A DNA stretch of 64,000 nt from Cryptomeria japonica (taxonomy: Eukaryota > Streptophyta > Pinopsida > Cupressales > Cupressaceae), in contig NC_081408.1 in assembly GCF_030272615.1 (NCBI RefSeq), positions 304,517,450 to 304,581,449 of the forward strand, given 5' to 3'. Positions within the stretch are counted from its first letter, which is position 1; the number at the start of each line of letters is the position of its first letter. The notes below the pieces were generated by a model. The model made no database searches. It was not told the origin of the DNA and was given only the letters and a program-made list of their open reading frames with translations. Positions 9,501-20,578 of this stretch are shown piece by piece. The position numbers and the translations under genes are program-made.

Positions 9501-11155
9501 ATGCCTGTTCAAACCAAAAATTCTTGTAGCAAAACAGACAAAGGAAATGAAACACTCTTTTCATCAAACAATAATCCATTCTTTGTAGAGGACCTCATCT
9601 CAAATAAATCGTCATCATCACAAATACCAGTTTATGATCTACCAATCTTTGGTCAGCCCCTATCTCCCACCATGTCTGGAGAAAGGCAAGAAAGACAAGC
9701 TAGTAAACGAGACACTTATGACAACCTCAGCAATCATGCCACTGACAATGAGTCCTCATCAATTGAATTGGAAGCCTAGGAACCTCCAGAGGTCGAAATA
9801 CATAAATTTCAAAATGATAAAGATTTCTGAAAAATGATGAAGGTTGTCATGGCTAGAGAAAAATAAGGCTATTTCCTAGAATTAGCAAAGCAAGGCACCA
9901 AGCTTCCTACTAGTTATGATGTACAGACCCTTGTCACTAAAGAGGAAGAGACACCATTGGGAATGATAAACAAACAAATACAAGCGTTATGAACTGAGGT
10001 CATAGAACTAAAAAACAAAGATAAATCACCAAAACAATATTCTCTCGACACAATATGCCCATTCTCATTTGACAAAAACCTTTACATGCCTCCATTTCCC
10101 TCAAAAGTAGAAATGCCTAAGTTTTACAAATATGACAGGAATACAGATCCTCAAGATCATATCAGAGAATTTTGTGCTTTATGTATGGAGTTCATGCACG
10201 ACCAAACGTATCTCATGCGCCTTTTCCTGAGAAGTTTAGGGGGGCAAGCTATGGAATGGTTCTCAAGTCTACCTATGGGAATAAAAACTTTTGAAAAATT
10301 AATCCAGCTATTCCTACAACAATACTCCTATAACATTCGTAACCCAGTCACTATGATAGAACTTTGTAATACCAAACAAAAGATAGGAGAACCATTTCTC
10401 ACTTTTCTCCGATGATGGAGAAAGATATTCTCTAGATATTCACAGACCATTCCAGATCTTGAGAAAATGGATATCTTTGTCAACAAGTTAAACCCTGAAT
10501 TGAAATACAGTGTCCAAATGCAAGTACATCCTTCATTCAACAAAATGGTAGATAATGCCCTCAGAATGGAAGGTGTGCTTATAAAAAAGGGAGATATGTC
10601 ACTTTGGAAAGAAACATCACAGGGTTCTAGTTCTAAAGAAAGAAAATACTAGAAATACGGAAAAGATAACAACAAAAGCATTGTTAATGATGGAGTGGTA
10701 GACAATGTTAAAGGAAAGATAAAATCCATAATATTTAACTTGGCTAGTGGCACGCAAGCACTCAAGGTAGCTGAAACTGTAGCAGAAAATCCTCCAAAGA
10801 AAGCAAGAGAATGGTTTAAAGAAAAACCTTGGCTTTCAAAACCTAAGCGTGATTTCACACCTCTAGATGAATCATATGAATCAACTTTTAAAAATTTATT
10901 GGTGAATGATCTAATAACATTGCCAGACAATTCTAGACCATATGATCCATAAATTAAACTCAAATGGTGGAGAGAAAATAAATACTATGACTACCATCGG
11001 GACAAGGGACATAACATAAACAATTGCATGAAACTCCGATGTGAAATCCAAGATCTCATTGATGTTGGCAAAATCGTTGTTGGAAATCATGTGACTAATG
11101 CTGATCATAAGGCCTTTAAAGATCCCTTACCGACTTATGAGCAAGGAGATTCCTC
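9501..11155 (+). pseudogene. gypsy Gag polyprotein
   Basis: The ATG at 9501 opens a frame kept in register to about 11155, interrupted by stops (9777, 9826, 9865, 9990, 10413, 10650, 10950). The capsid-type core (retrotransposon gag domain) is plain: PPFPSKVEMPKFYKYDRNTD (10089-10148), LRSLGGQAMEWFSSLP (10228-10275), FLQQYSYNIRNPVTMIELC, and MDIFVNKLNPEL after one stop. A nucleocapsid knuckle follows as YYDYHRDKGHNINNC (about 10984-11028), in which the first Cys of the usual YC-x2-H-x4-H/C pattern is Tyr. Gag forms the cytoplasmic virus-like particle of the element. A one-base change in an A run near 11155 moves the frame into pol. Confidence 0.85.
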
Positions 11156-12322
11156 AAAAAGGGAGGTGCTAGAGTCAATTATACCTACACTAACAATGAC
11201 AATGTAATCAACATGATTGAATCTACCCAACCTGAATATTGCAATGTGATCATAATCCAAGATAAACAAAATCAAGCACAAACTACTAATGCTATAACCC
11301 ATGCTCAAAAGAAAGTTACTCTCCAAGGAGTTGGTTCCTCAACTTTTGATTAAACAACATCAAACCTACCAACTCCTCTAAATAGACAAACAAACACAAT
11401 CATAGCCAAATCAAAACAATTGGCTTCATCATCCTCTCCTAGTTATAGTATTGTCGAACAATTGAAAAGAACCAATGCTCAAATCTCCATTTTGGAACTG
11501 CTTAAGATCTCTTCTGCTCATAGAGAGATCCTGGACAAGGCTTTCCTCACTACTAGTGTCCCTAAAGATTAAGACGTAGATCAGTTTCGATCTATGGTGG
11601 GTCACCTGACTTCTCCTCATTACCTCACTTTCTCTGAAGAAGATGATAACTCATTGAATCACTTGCATAACCAGCCATTACATATTGAAGCTATGATCCA
11701 TAAACACCGAGTTAAATGTGTTTTGATGGATGGAGGCACTGGGTTGAATATTTGTACCTACAATCTACTGAAACAGCTGGGATTTTCTAAAAATGTTATT
11801 GATCCAACAAAGAAAATAACAATCAAAGATTATGATGAAGAAGAAAGAACCTCTAAGGGTCTGGTACTATTACCAATCAGGGTAGGACCTGTAGAAAGAG
11901 ATGTCATCTTTCAGGTCCTTGATCTTCCTCTTTCATACAAAATCTTACTAGGTAGGCCATGGATTCATGAAATGAAAGCAGTACCATCTACGTATCATCG
12001 GTGCTTGAAATTTCCTTATAAGGGAGTTGAAGTCAGTATTCTTGGCGATACAAGCTATACCTGCAATGCATTGACGCAGAGTGCTGATGCTTTTGTTCCT
12101 CATAATAGAGCAACCTCTACAGCTGAAAGTTTAGAATCTTTGATGAAAGATTTAGAGAAGAAATTGAAAATCATAGACACCAACATGGATGGCTACAAGA
12201 TAGAGCATGTTCTCTCGCTAATGTATTTTCCTCCATCACCAAGACATTTGGGAAAACCATCAGAGGATATGAAGCCACAAATTTCAACTCCAAAAGTAAT
12301 TTATGATGGTCTCTTTATATAG
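11156..12322 (+). pseudogene. gypsy aspartic protease region
   Basis: After the frame change the sequence GGARVNYTYTNNDNVINMIE leads to FRSMVGHLTSPHYLTFSEED (11587-11646) and a retropepsin-like domain. VLMDGGTGLNICTYNLLKQL (about 11722-11781) is the active-site loop, in the DGG-x form common in Tat elements rather than DTG/DSG. ILLGRPWIHEMKAVPSTYHR (11944-12003) is the conserved C-terminal flap/helix motif. The protease would release mature Gag and Pol proteins. Stops at 11352 and 11570 and one at 12320 break the frame. Confidence 0.82.
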
Positions 12323-13900
12323 TCCTCTACTTCTCTTGCAGATGAAATAGAAGAGGATGTTGTTCTCAAATCGCTTTTCAAAGAAGATAGTGCAAACAAA
12401 GAAATATGATATTGTGAGATTTCCCCAATACAATATGGTCTAGGCTATAAGATGCTTCAATGCATGGGATATTCAGGTACTGGTCCTCTAGGTAAGCATC
12501 AAGAAGGTATTGTTGAACCTATTCCGTTAAAAACTAAGTCTGCAAATGATGAAGCTAGACTGGGATACGATCCAAGAAAGTCATTACATTAGAAACACAT
12601 GTCTCACCATCAACTTAAGTGGAAGAAAAAGGTACTACCTTTAACATCACAGGAAATTAATACTCAACAAACTCAGGAAGAATGCGATGATGAACAAGAA
12701 GAATTGCCAACCTAGTGAGAGGAAACAGATGGTAATCAAGTTCTGATTGTATCAATTATAATACCATAGGAAGTAGAAGTCCCAAAGGACATGAGAGAAG
12801 AAGTATATAGAATCAGAGAATTGTTTGCACCACTGAACATTCCGGTCACATAGACTGGCAGACAACAAGTAGATGATTCAGAAACTGATTCAAATGAGTA
12901 TGAATGGGGTCCAGACCACCTCTCAGATACATCTACTATAGAAACCCCTGAAGAATCTAGTGATATCACAAATGATGCACAAGAGTTGGTACACTTAAAG
13001 ATGCAAAAGGATATAGAAGAAATCAGACTAAAAAGATAGGAAGACTATGAACAATGGTTGGAAGAAGAAAGGACACAAGAAACTTCTTCACCTACTAACT
13101 CTTCCCCTAATGAGATACGACAAACCAGGTATGGAACTGCAAAAGAAGAATTATAAGCTACAGAAGCAGAACCAGTCATCAGCCCAAAGGAAGCTGAATG
13201 GAACCGATGACAGGGATTAACAGAACCATCAAGGCTATGTCCGCAAGTGTGTCAAATACAAGTGATCAATGAACCAAATCATGAAGGAACTTGCAACATC
13301 AAAGATGTAGGTATTGATATTATATATACTTTTACTGAGCCACTTGAAGATGAGTCAGAAAATTCATCTTATGACTCTGATAACTCAGAGAGGAGCTCTA
13401 TTTATAACAACAACTATTCAACAACACATTATGAATACTCTGTCATGAACGTTGAGATGCCGTTTGCTAACCCTGTTATTGTCACACCATGGTATGTAGT
13501 CTAGTCTGAAGTAGGTGATGATGCTAGAAGTAGGTTGGTTGGGTTAGGTCCAATAAATACTAACATGAATTTCGATAATCATGTTGTAACTCTTCCTGGT
13601 CTTGAGACACATATGCAAGGTAGTCTTCTGGAACTTGACTGATCAGTCCGAAGTCATGATGATAGTATCAAGAACTCCCTTGAACTGGTTCAAACTTTAT
13701 CCTTAGTACATCTAGAACTAATTGACTGTACTTTACAAGACCAGCCCATTAATATACCTACTTTTGCCAATGACTATACGTTAACCTATTACCTCAATGC
13801 AGTTGAACCTACAAACTCTTCCACCAGTGAACAAAGTGAAAACATGACTAAAACATATATCAAGTATCTTAGTCGCAAAAAAAAAAAAAAAAAGATCTGG
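12323..13900 (+). pseudogene. pol linker with G-patch domain
   Basis: Bases 12432-12525 encode GLGYKMLQCMGYSG followed by TGPLGKHQEGIVEPI, matching the glycine-rich G-patch consensus (G-x2-hh-x3-MG-x2-G-x-GLGK-x2-QG). G-patches bind RNA or activate DEAH helicases. They also occur next to the protease of betaretroviruses and in some plant gypsy elements. The remainder is an acidic, Ser/Glu/Asp-rich linker with several stops, ending at a run of about 17 A (13876-13893), where the frame changes again before RT. Confidence 0.7.
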
Positions 13901-13916
13901 TGGTGAAAACCACATT

Positions 13917-15478
13917 GTGGCGGTATCGGAATCTAAAAAAGACAAAATAAAGGACGTACCTAAGGGTGAAAACCTCTTTGAGGTGCCTGAAGGTGAGATA
14001 CTTGATATACTACCAAGTCATTTTCAGGAAAGGTCTTCTATACTGATCGAACCAACTCAGCCAGTGAACATTGGGAGTCGAGAGACACCACACATCATTC
14101 ATGTAGTTCAATCATTATCAGCCAAAGAATTGAAAGATTTCACTCATCTCTTTTCAAAAAAGAAGACCAACTTTGCATGGATGTACTCAGATATTCTAGG
14201 CCTTGATCTTGATCTTATGATGCATCATCTCTCTATTACACCAGGAGTTAAACCAGTCAAGCAAAAAATCTGTAAGATGCATCCTCATGTGGCACTGCTA
14301 GTTAAGGCTGAGCTAGAAAAATTACTAAAATCTGGATTTATCCAAGCTATAGAATATGCATAATGGATATCAAACACAGTACCTATATCAAATGTAGACA
14401 AATCTATTAGAGTTTGTACAGACTTTAGGGATCTCAACAAAGCATGTACGAAAGATGATTTCCCATTACCAAACATTGATATGATAGTTGATATGACTGC
14501 TGGGTATGAGATGTACTCACTAATGGATGAATTATCCATCTATAATCAGATCAAAATAGCTTCTGGTGATCAAGAAAAGACAACTTTCACATGTGCATGG
14601 GGAACCTTTTGCTGGAATGTCATGCCATTCGGACTAAAGAATGCAGGAGAAACTTACCAAAGAGCGATAACCACTATCTTTCATGATATAATGCATAAGA
14701 ATATGGAATATTATGTTGATGACACTTTACTAAAGACTATGAAGAGATCCACACATATTCAAGAGCTAGGCCCTATACTAGACAAAATGGAAAAATTCAA
14801 ACTCTGGCTAAATCCAAAAAAGTGTGCATTTGGAGTAACATCAGGAAAATTGCTCGGTTACATAATTTCAAAGAAAGGAATTGAGATTGACCTTGAAAAG
14901 GTCCAAGCTATAATGGAAATGCCTCTACCCAAGAATATCATTCAAATGAGAAGTTTACAAGGACATCAATCAATAAGGCACTTTATATCTCAACTAGCAG
15001 ACAAAGCTCAACCCTTCACAAAGATATTAAGGAAAGGAGTTCAATACAACTGGGATGAAGATTGTGAACAACATCTGAAACAAATCAAATATTATCTTTC
15101 TAATCCACCCATATTGATGCCACCAATTCAAGGTAAGCCATTAATTCTATACATATCAGCTACAGATACTTCACTGGGGGCACTTCTGGCACAACGGGAT
15201 GAAAATAAAAATAGAGAGCTTTATATTACATCAACAGAACATTGGTGTCTTATGAAATGAACTACACTATAATAGAGAAAGTATTCTTGGCATTGGTCTT
15301 TGCATCACAAAAATTGAGACACTATATTTTAGCACACTCTATTAAGCTGGTAGCTAAGATTGATCCACTCAAATATCTTCTCAGCAAAGAAATGCTTATA
15401 GGAAGACTGACTAAATGGGTCATGGTTCTTATGGAATTTGATATTGAATATGGGGAACGTAAAGCCATCAAAGGATAG
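13917..15478 (+). pseudogene. gypsy reverse transcriptase and first RNase H
   Basis: The frame opens in the pre-RT region (HHLSITPGVKPVKQ, 14224-14265). It then shows KAELEKLLKSGFIQ, a TAA at 14361, VCTDFRDLNKACTKDDFPLP (about 14410-14470), motif A region YSLMDELSIYNQIK, the block FCWNVMPFGLKNAGETYQRA, and the catalytic YYVDDTLLKT with both Asp intact (14710-14740). LNPKKCAFGV and GKLLGYIISKKGIEID follow. The connection and first RNase H run through PLILYISATDTSLGALLAQ, then a stop and small frame change at 15258, then KVFLALVFASQKLRHYI to 15478. It would copy element RNA into DNA, but is inactivated by stops and frameshift. Confidence 0.9.
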
Positions 15479-15583
15479 GTTATTGCAGACCAACTTGTTG
15501 ATGCTCCACTTGAAGACAGTCAACCTCTACATATAGAATTTCCAGATGAATCAATCATGCACCTTACTCAACAATCATAGAAG

Positions 15584-16201
15584 ATGTTCTTTGATGGGTC
15601 TTTTACTCAACATGGTTCTAGTGCCGAAATAATTTTTATTACTCCCCAAAAATATTCAATCCCAAAAGCTTACAAGATTCTCTTCCCTTGTACAAACAAC
15701 ATTGTAGAATATGAAGCTTTGGTAAACGGGATCAAGCTGGCCATCGAGTGGAAGATTGTTGAATTACACATCTATGGAGATTCTCAACTCATTATCAACC
15801 AAATCAATGATCTATATCAAACAAGAGATGAGAAACTGATGCCTTACAAAAGAATGGTGGATGATCTCAAGAAATACTTTACCTTTGTATCATTTCAGCA
15901 GATCCCCAGATCAGCAAATAGAGCAACGGATGCAATGGCCACCTTGGCATCTATACCACAGCTATATGAATCTAATTTTTGCTTTGAATTCCTGGTGGAA
16001 GAGTTACATTATCCTGCTTATGACTCTCCCGAGTCCCAAATGGTCTGTTCTATTATTGGACATGATTCATCTTGCTATAGCCACATTTACTCTTACCTGT
16101 GTGACCAAGTTGTCCTTGCTAATCTTTCCCAAAATGAAAAAAGAAACCTAATCCGAAATGCGTCATGGTATGTCATCATTGCTAACGACCTATTTAGGTA
16201 A
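15584..16201 (+). pseudogene. second (archaeal-type) RNase H of the Tat lineage
   Basis: This 205-codon stretch has the RNase H acidic residues in order: MFFDGSFTQHGSSAE (first Asp), NNIVEYEALVNGIKLA (Glu), HIYGDSQLIINQIN (Asp) and RSANRATDAMATLAS (last Asp). The sequence lies after the ordinary gypsy RNase H and before integrase. That duplicated arrangement is the recognised mark of Tat-clade elements, where the extra domain was acquired from an archaeal-like/plant RNase H. It is open, apart from the stop at 15578 just upstream and one at 16199. Confidence 0.85.
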
Positions 16202-17329
16202 GGTTTAGATAGTACTTTGCTTAGATGTCTAGAAACTAAGGAGTCCCAATGTGCATTATCTAAGGTTCATGAAGGTGTTTGTGGATCCCATTCGAACAAT
16301 CTAACTTTAGCACGAAAACTACTAAGGGTTGGCTACTACTGGCCAAACATGGAGAAAGAAGCTATAAAATTTGCTAAAACTTGTGAAAAGTGTCAGCTAC
16401 ATGGGCACCTTATACATGCTCTAGCAAGGGATCTCATACCCTTTGTTACACATTGGCCCTTTCAACAATGGGTGTTTGATCTAATTGGACAAATATATCA
16501 TGCATCATCTAACAGACACAAGTTTATTATAACTACCACTGAGTACTTCACTAAGTGGGTAGAATCAGTTCCGCTCATCAAAGCAACTGGTAAATAAGTA
16601 GCTCTGTTCATCCTTAATTATATCATCTGTAGGTATCGTATACCTTCATCCATTATAACTGACAATGGAGGGTAGTTCAAGATCAAAGATCTAAGTGAAC
16701 TCTATGAAAAAATCAAAATAAAACAACACTGGTCATCTGTGTACTACCCTCAAGGTAATAGACACGCCAAAGCATCTAATAAGAATCAATTGACTATCTT
16801 AAACATAACAGTCAATAAATCTAGAAAGGATTGGCATCTGCAACTCGATCCTGCCCTGTGGGCTTATAGAACAAGTATCAGAACACCTACTAGGGCTACA
16901 CCTTTTTCTTTGGTGTATGGATCTAAAGTAGTATTACCTATTGAAGTGGAAATACAGTCTATAAGAGTTTCTCTGCAAGGTCTTGTTACTGATGAAGACT
17001 ATAAAATAGCTAGATTGTAAGAACTCAAATTGCTGGATGAACGTCGGCAAATGCCATTTGATCATGTAAGAGCATATCAAAAGAGAATGTCTAGAGGTTA
17101 TAACAAAAAGGTTAGACAATGAGAATTTCAGGTTGGTGACCTTGTTCTGAGAGAAAATCCTAAGAATTAATAGTTTCAAGATAACAAAGGGAAGTTTGAA
17201 TCCAACTGGCTAGGTCCCTACATCGTTACTACAGCCTTTGGCGCTGGTGCCTATCAACTCTCAACATTGGAAGGAGAACAGCTCCATGAACCGATCAACA
17301 CCATCCACCTGAAGAAATTCTTCACCTAA
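16202..17329 (+). pseudogene. gypsy integrase
   Basis: The zinc-binding HHCC region is VHEGVCGSHSNN and TCEKCQLHG (16265-16412). The catalytic core keeps the first Asp (WVFDLIGQIYH, about 16465) and the second (SIITDNGG, about 16655). The third position reads YYPQGNRHAKASNKNQL where Tat integrases have Glu in QAEASNK, so the catalytic Glu is replaced by Lys. Stops follow GK (16595), DNGG, ARL (17018), VRQ and PKN. The C-terminus ends with WLGPYIVTTAFGAGAYQLST and IHLKKFFT at 17329, then a stop. No chromodomain is present, as expected for Tat. Confidence 0.85.
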
Positions 17330-17664
17330 ATATTCTCTGCTCCAGCAGCCTATACAGCTAAAAAGTCCCAAAGAAATCCTAAAAATCAGAAAAACACCTG
17401 AAAAAATTAAAAAGAAAAAAGAAAAGAAAAAAAAAGAAAAAAAGGAAAAAGAGAGAAAATGCCTTGGTGAAAACCTGGTAAACAGGCACCTTGGTAAAAA
17501 AAAAAAGAATCTTTGCGAAGTAGGTGGAAACTTGGCAAATAGGTGCCTCTTATACTCAAGCACTCCATCTATGAACACAATGTTGGCATTCCTACTTTCA
17601 TGCATCTTTTCTTTCGCTTGTACATATTTCAGTCACTTTTGTGACATCCTGGTTCATTGGAACC
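17330..17664 (+). other. A-rich spacer after integrase
   Basis: Holds an A/G-rich run (17390-17460) and another A run near 17500. No gene or other repeat seen. Confidence 0.5.
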
Positions 17665-17669
17665 CTCAT

Positions 17670-19293
17670 TGATGGGGTTCACCTAGTTTGTTAACACTTC
17701 ACCTAGTTGGTGTTGCTCAATTCCACCAACTCTCCAGGCCTAGTTGCACTCTATACCTCCAATTCCTTCTCAATCTCTTCTAGGGATTGCTTCTTATCCA
17801 CTTCAAGATGTTTTCTTCAGGTGTTTTAGCTAGGAACCCTACCAATTCACAATGCTTCCCATGTACTCATTATGTTTGTCTTCACCTCAACTTGTCAAAT
17901 TGACCTCCTATTGTTGTGAGTTGATGTAGAGGTGTGGAGGTGGCTTCTAACATGTTTTGAAAATATTTTGGGTCCATTTGAGGTTTTCTTTCATTTCCTT
18001 CCTTACCGATTTCACCATTTTGCCTAGAAAAGGGCTACAACTAAAGAGCCCCAATTAGGCCTCCAAAATCTAGTTTTCTAGGGCTTGGGGGAAAATGGTC
18101 CAAAAGACCCCATAGAAAGTTTGGATTTTCTTCAAAATTACACCTAACCTCAAGTGATTTTTGTGGTTTTGGCTCCTTATCCCATCGTTCAATATTCTAA
18201 CCCCAAAATGAGGGTTTTGAAGGGTTTCTAGGCCTTCTAACTGGCAGTGACTGGTCAAGTTGGGGTTTGGGAAACAAATGACTTTTTCAAAGCTTCCCCT
18301 TGTATTGGAAAATCTGTAATAACTTCATGGACCCCTCCAAAATCTTAGATGGTGGTTTGACATTCACCCCTGCACTTTGCACATCAATTTCACCCTGTCT
18401 CCTCTAGCCGGGTTGCTCCTGGACTCGCCTAGAACAAGGTGACAGTCATATCAAATGCCATTTCCAGCACTTGTCCCTGCATATGTACACTATACAAGTG
18501 GTTTCCCTCCATGTCCCAATAGGCCGTGATGGTATCACGTGTGGAATTAATGGGGCAACCATTTTACATAAAATTGCTATATACAAGCCAAAACTGGCTG
18601 TTTGCAAACTTAAACAAGAAAACACTAATACAAAATATCTACAAAGATTGAAATGGAACTAATAACTCTGTAACACACCAAAGAAACTCAATCCATTACT
18701 GGATCAATAGATTCAATCCATTTGCATTTACAAAATGAACAAAACAAGCCAAAATGTTGCCAACTAGTCTGAAAATGAGTAGTTTCAGATTTTTGATCTT
18801 ACAAAACAATAGCTCCAACCTTGGTAACCATGCAAGAGAGTGTTATTATATTATTCCCCACATGTGGAGTCATCCTAGGGCATTGGAAAATCCCTAACTC
18901 CATCTCTAACCAATTTAGGACAAAAGTTGTCATGACAACTTTTTGCAACTTTGCACTTTTTCACTTTTTAGCCTTCTCAAATTTATGAGGCCTATTCTAA
19001 GTCATCAAACATGACTTTTAAAACATGTCTAAGAATAATTTAACCCTCCCTAATGCCTATACCAATTTTTGACACTTTTGACCATCAAGAAGGTCAACTA
19101 CCTACTCAAACCACTACTTATGCATAAAATGCAAACCTAAGAAGAACTAACTCAATCTAGGCCTACATTTTACTCATCTCACTTACTCTTGGACCCTCAT
19201 GCAGTCCTTATTCTCTACTTGAATTGGATAGGGTTAGTACAATCCAAAATTGAGAGAAGACTACTAGCCTAAGTCCTAGGTGCTCCTGCACCA
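17670..19293 (-). mobile_element. solo LTR of the TGGTGCAGGAGC gypsy family
   Basis: The segment begins tgatgggg on the plus strand and ends tgctcctgcacca. On the minus strand this reads TGGTGCAGG...CATCA, the same termini and almost the same length (1624 bases) as the LTRs at 51530-53151 and 54013-55630. It is flanked by a perfect 5-base target duplication CTCAT (17665-17669 and 19294-19298). It shares the internal 'aaaagttgtcatgacaact' type motif with those LTRs. It arose by insertion into the Tat-like element followed by LTR-LTR recombination. Confidence 0.85.
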
Positions 19294-19298
19294 CTCAT

Positions 19299-20578
19299 GG
19301 CTTGAAATTAATCAATGTCCTAGTCTTAGGTAATCGACAGAGCACATTACATGTCCTGAGCACTATCAACCAAGTCAACTTTATGTCAATGAAACTTGGT
19401 CATCCACTCCAAGTCATTCACCTTTCTCTTGACTACTGAAGAGTTTTATCACTGAGTACACAAGCAAAACAACATTACTGAAAACTATCACTAAACAGTT
19501 TGAGCTATGCATGAAATTTTCTTTATGTGTTGTCTTTTATATTGGTTTTTGATTATTATCCCTCTGAGTAACTCGAGGAGGTATATCTTGACTAAGAGGA
19601 GCAAGGATTGGGGGAATAATATTTTCTTTGTTTTCTTCTTGAAGGAATGATTCTGATGATCTGAAAACATCTAATCAGCTGGGTGTCTGTGATAAGTGCC
19701 TTCACATTAAGGTGAAATCACCACACATGCCTCGACTCCGCTTGTTTGAATGCTACAGGGAGGTTCTCCTCATTTATTTGTCTATTTTGAGGGAATTTAT
19801 TTATCATGCAATCCAGGTCCCTATGAAATCTATCCAAGGATATGAACGACAAAAGGGTCATTGCTGACAAGATAATTAATATTGCACATGAAAAGCAAGG
19901 AACTCTAATCTGCCTACTGTGGTTGTAAAACGCTCAATGATGAAAATTAAGATTTTCAAATCCAATGACTAGGTTTAGGTTGCATCTCATTTTGCATTTC
20001 ATTCTGCATCTTGTGAATTTAGAGTGATTTTAGCATGATAACAATAATTTCTTTATCTTTTGAATGAGAGTTTGAAGCTTCATCATTTTCTCTACTAAGT
20101 GGTCTTTGTTTCATCATTATTTCTCCGATCGAGTACTTGTGTATTGAGGTGTTAGGTGCATACATGAGAATTTTATATAGATTCATACATTCATTATCAT
20201 TCATTTGCATTCATCTTATTGCATTGAAAAAAATAAAAATAAAAATTGCACTACTCATTTTCATCCATTTTATTTGCATATGAAAAGAAACAAAAAGAAA
20301 CATCCATATTCATCTGCATTACATACATCCATGCTAAATAGATATGCATACATGTATAATAAAGCATATAGACAAGCATCCCATGAATCGATTGACACAA
20401 GTACAATGAACTCAAATCAAGATCTTGTATATATAAATGATCAAGTCTCAGGGTACAAAATAATGTCAACTGTCAAATACAAACTCCCATCGGAGCAAGA
20501 ATCGTAAGGGCTACGAAAAATGGGTGTATATACAAAAACATCTTAGAGCTACAAAAAGATCTATCTCTCTGCCTCTCC
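19299..20578. other. unassigned 3' region of the gypsy element
   Basis: AT-rich DNA between the solo LTR and the antisense gene. I see only short chance ORFs. The 3' flank of the antisense gene, where its poly(A) signal should be, lies at 20200-20578. Confidence 0.4.
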
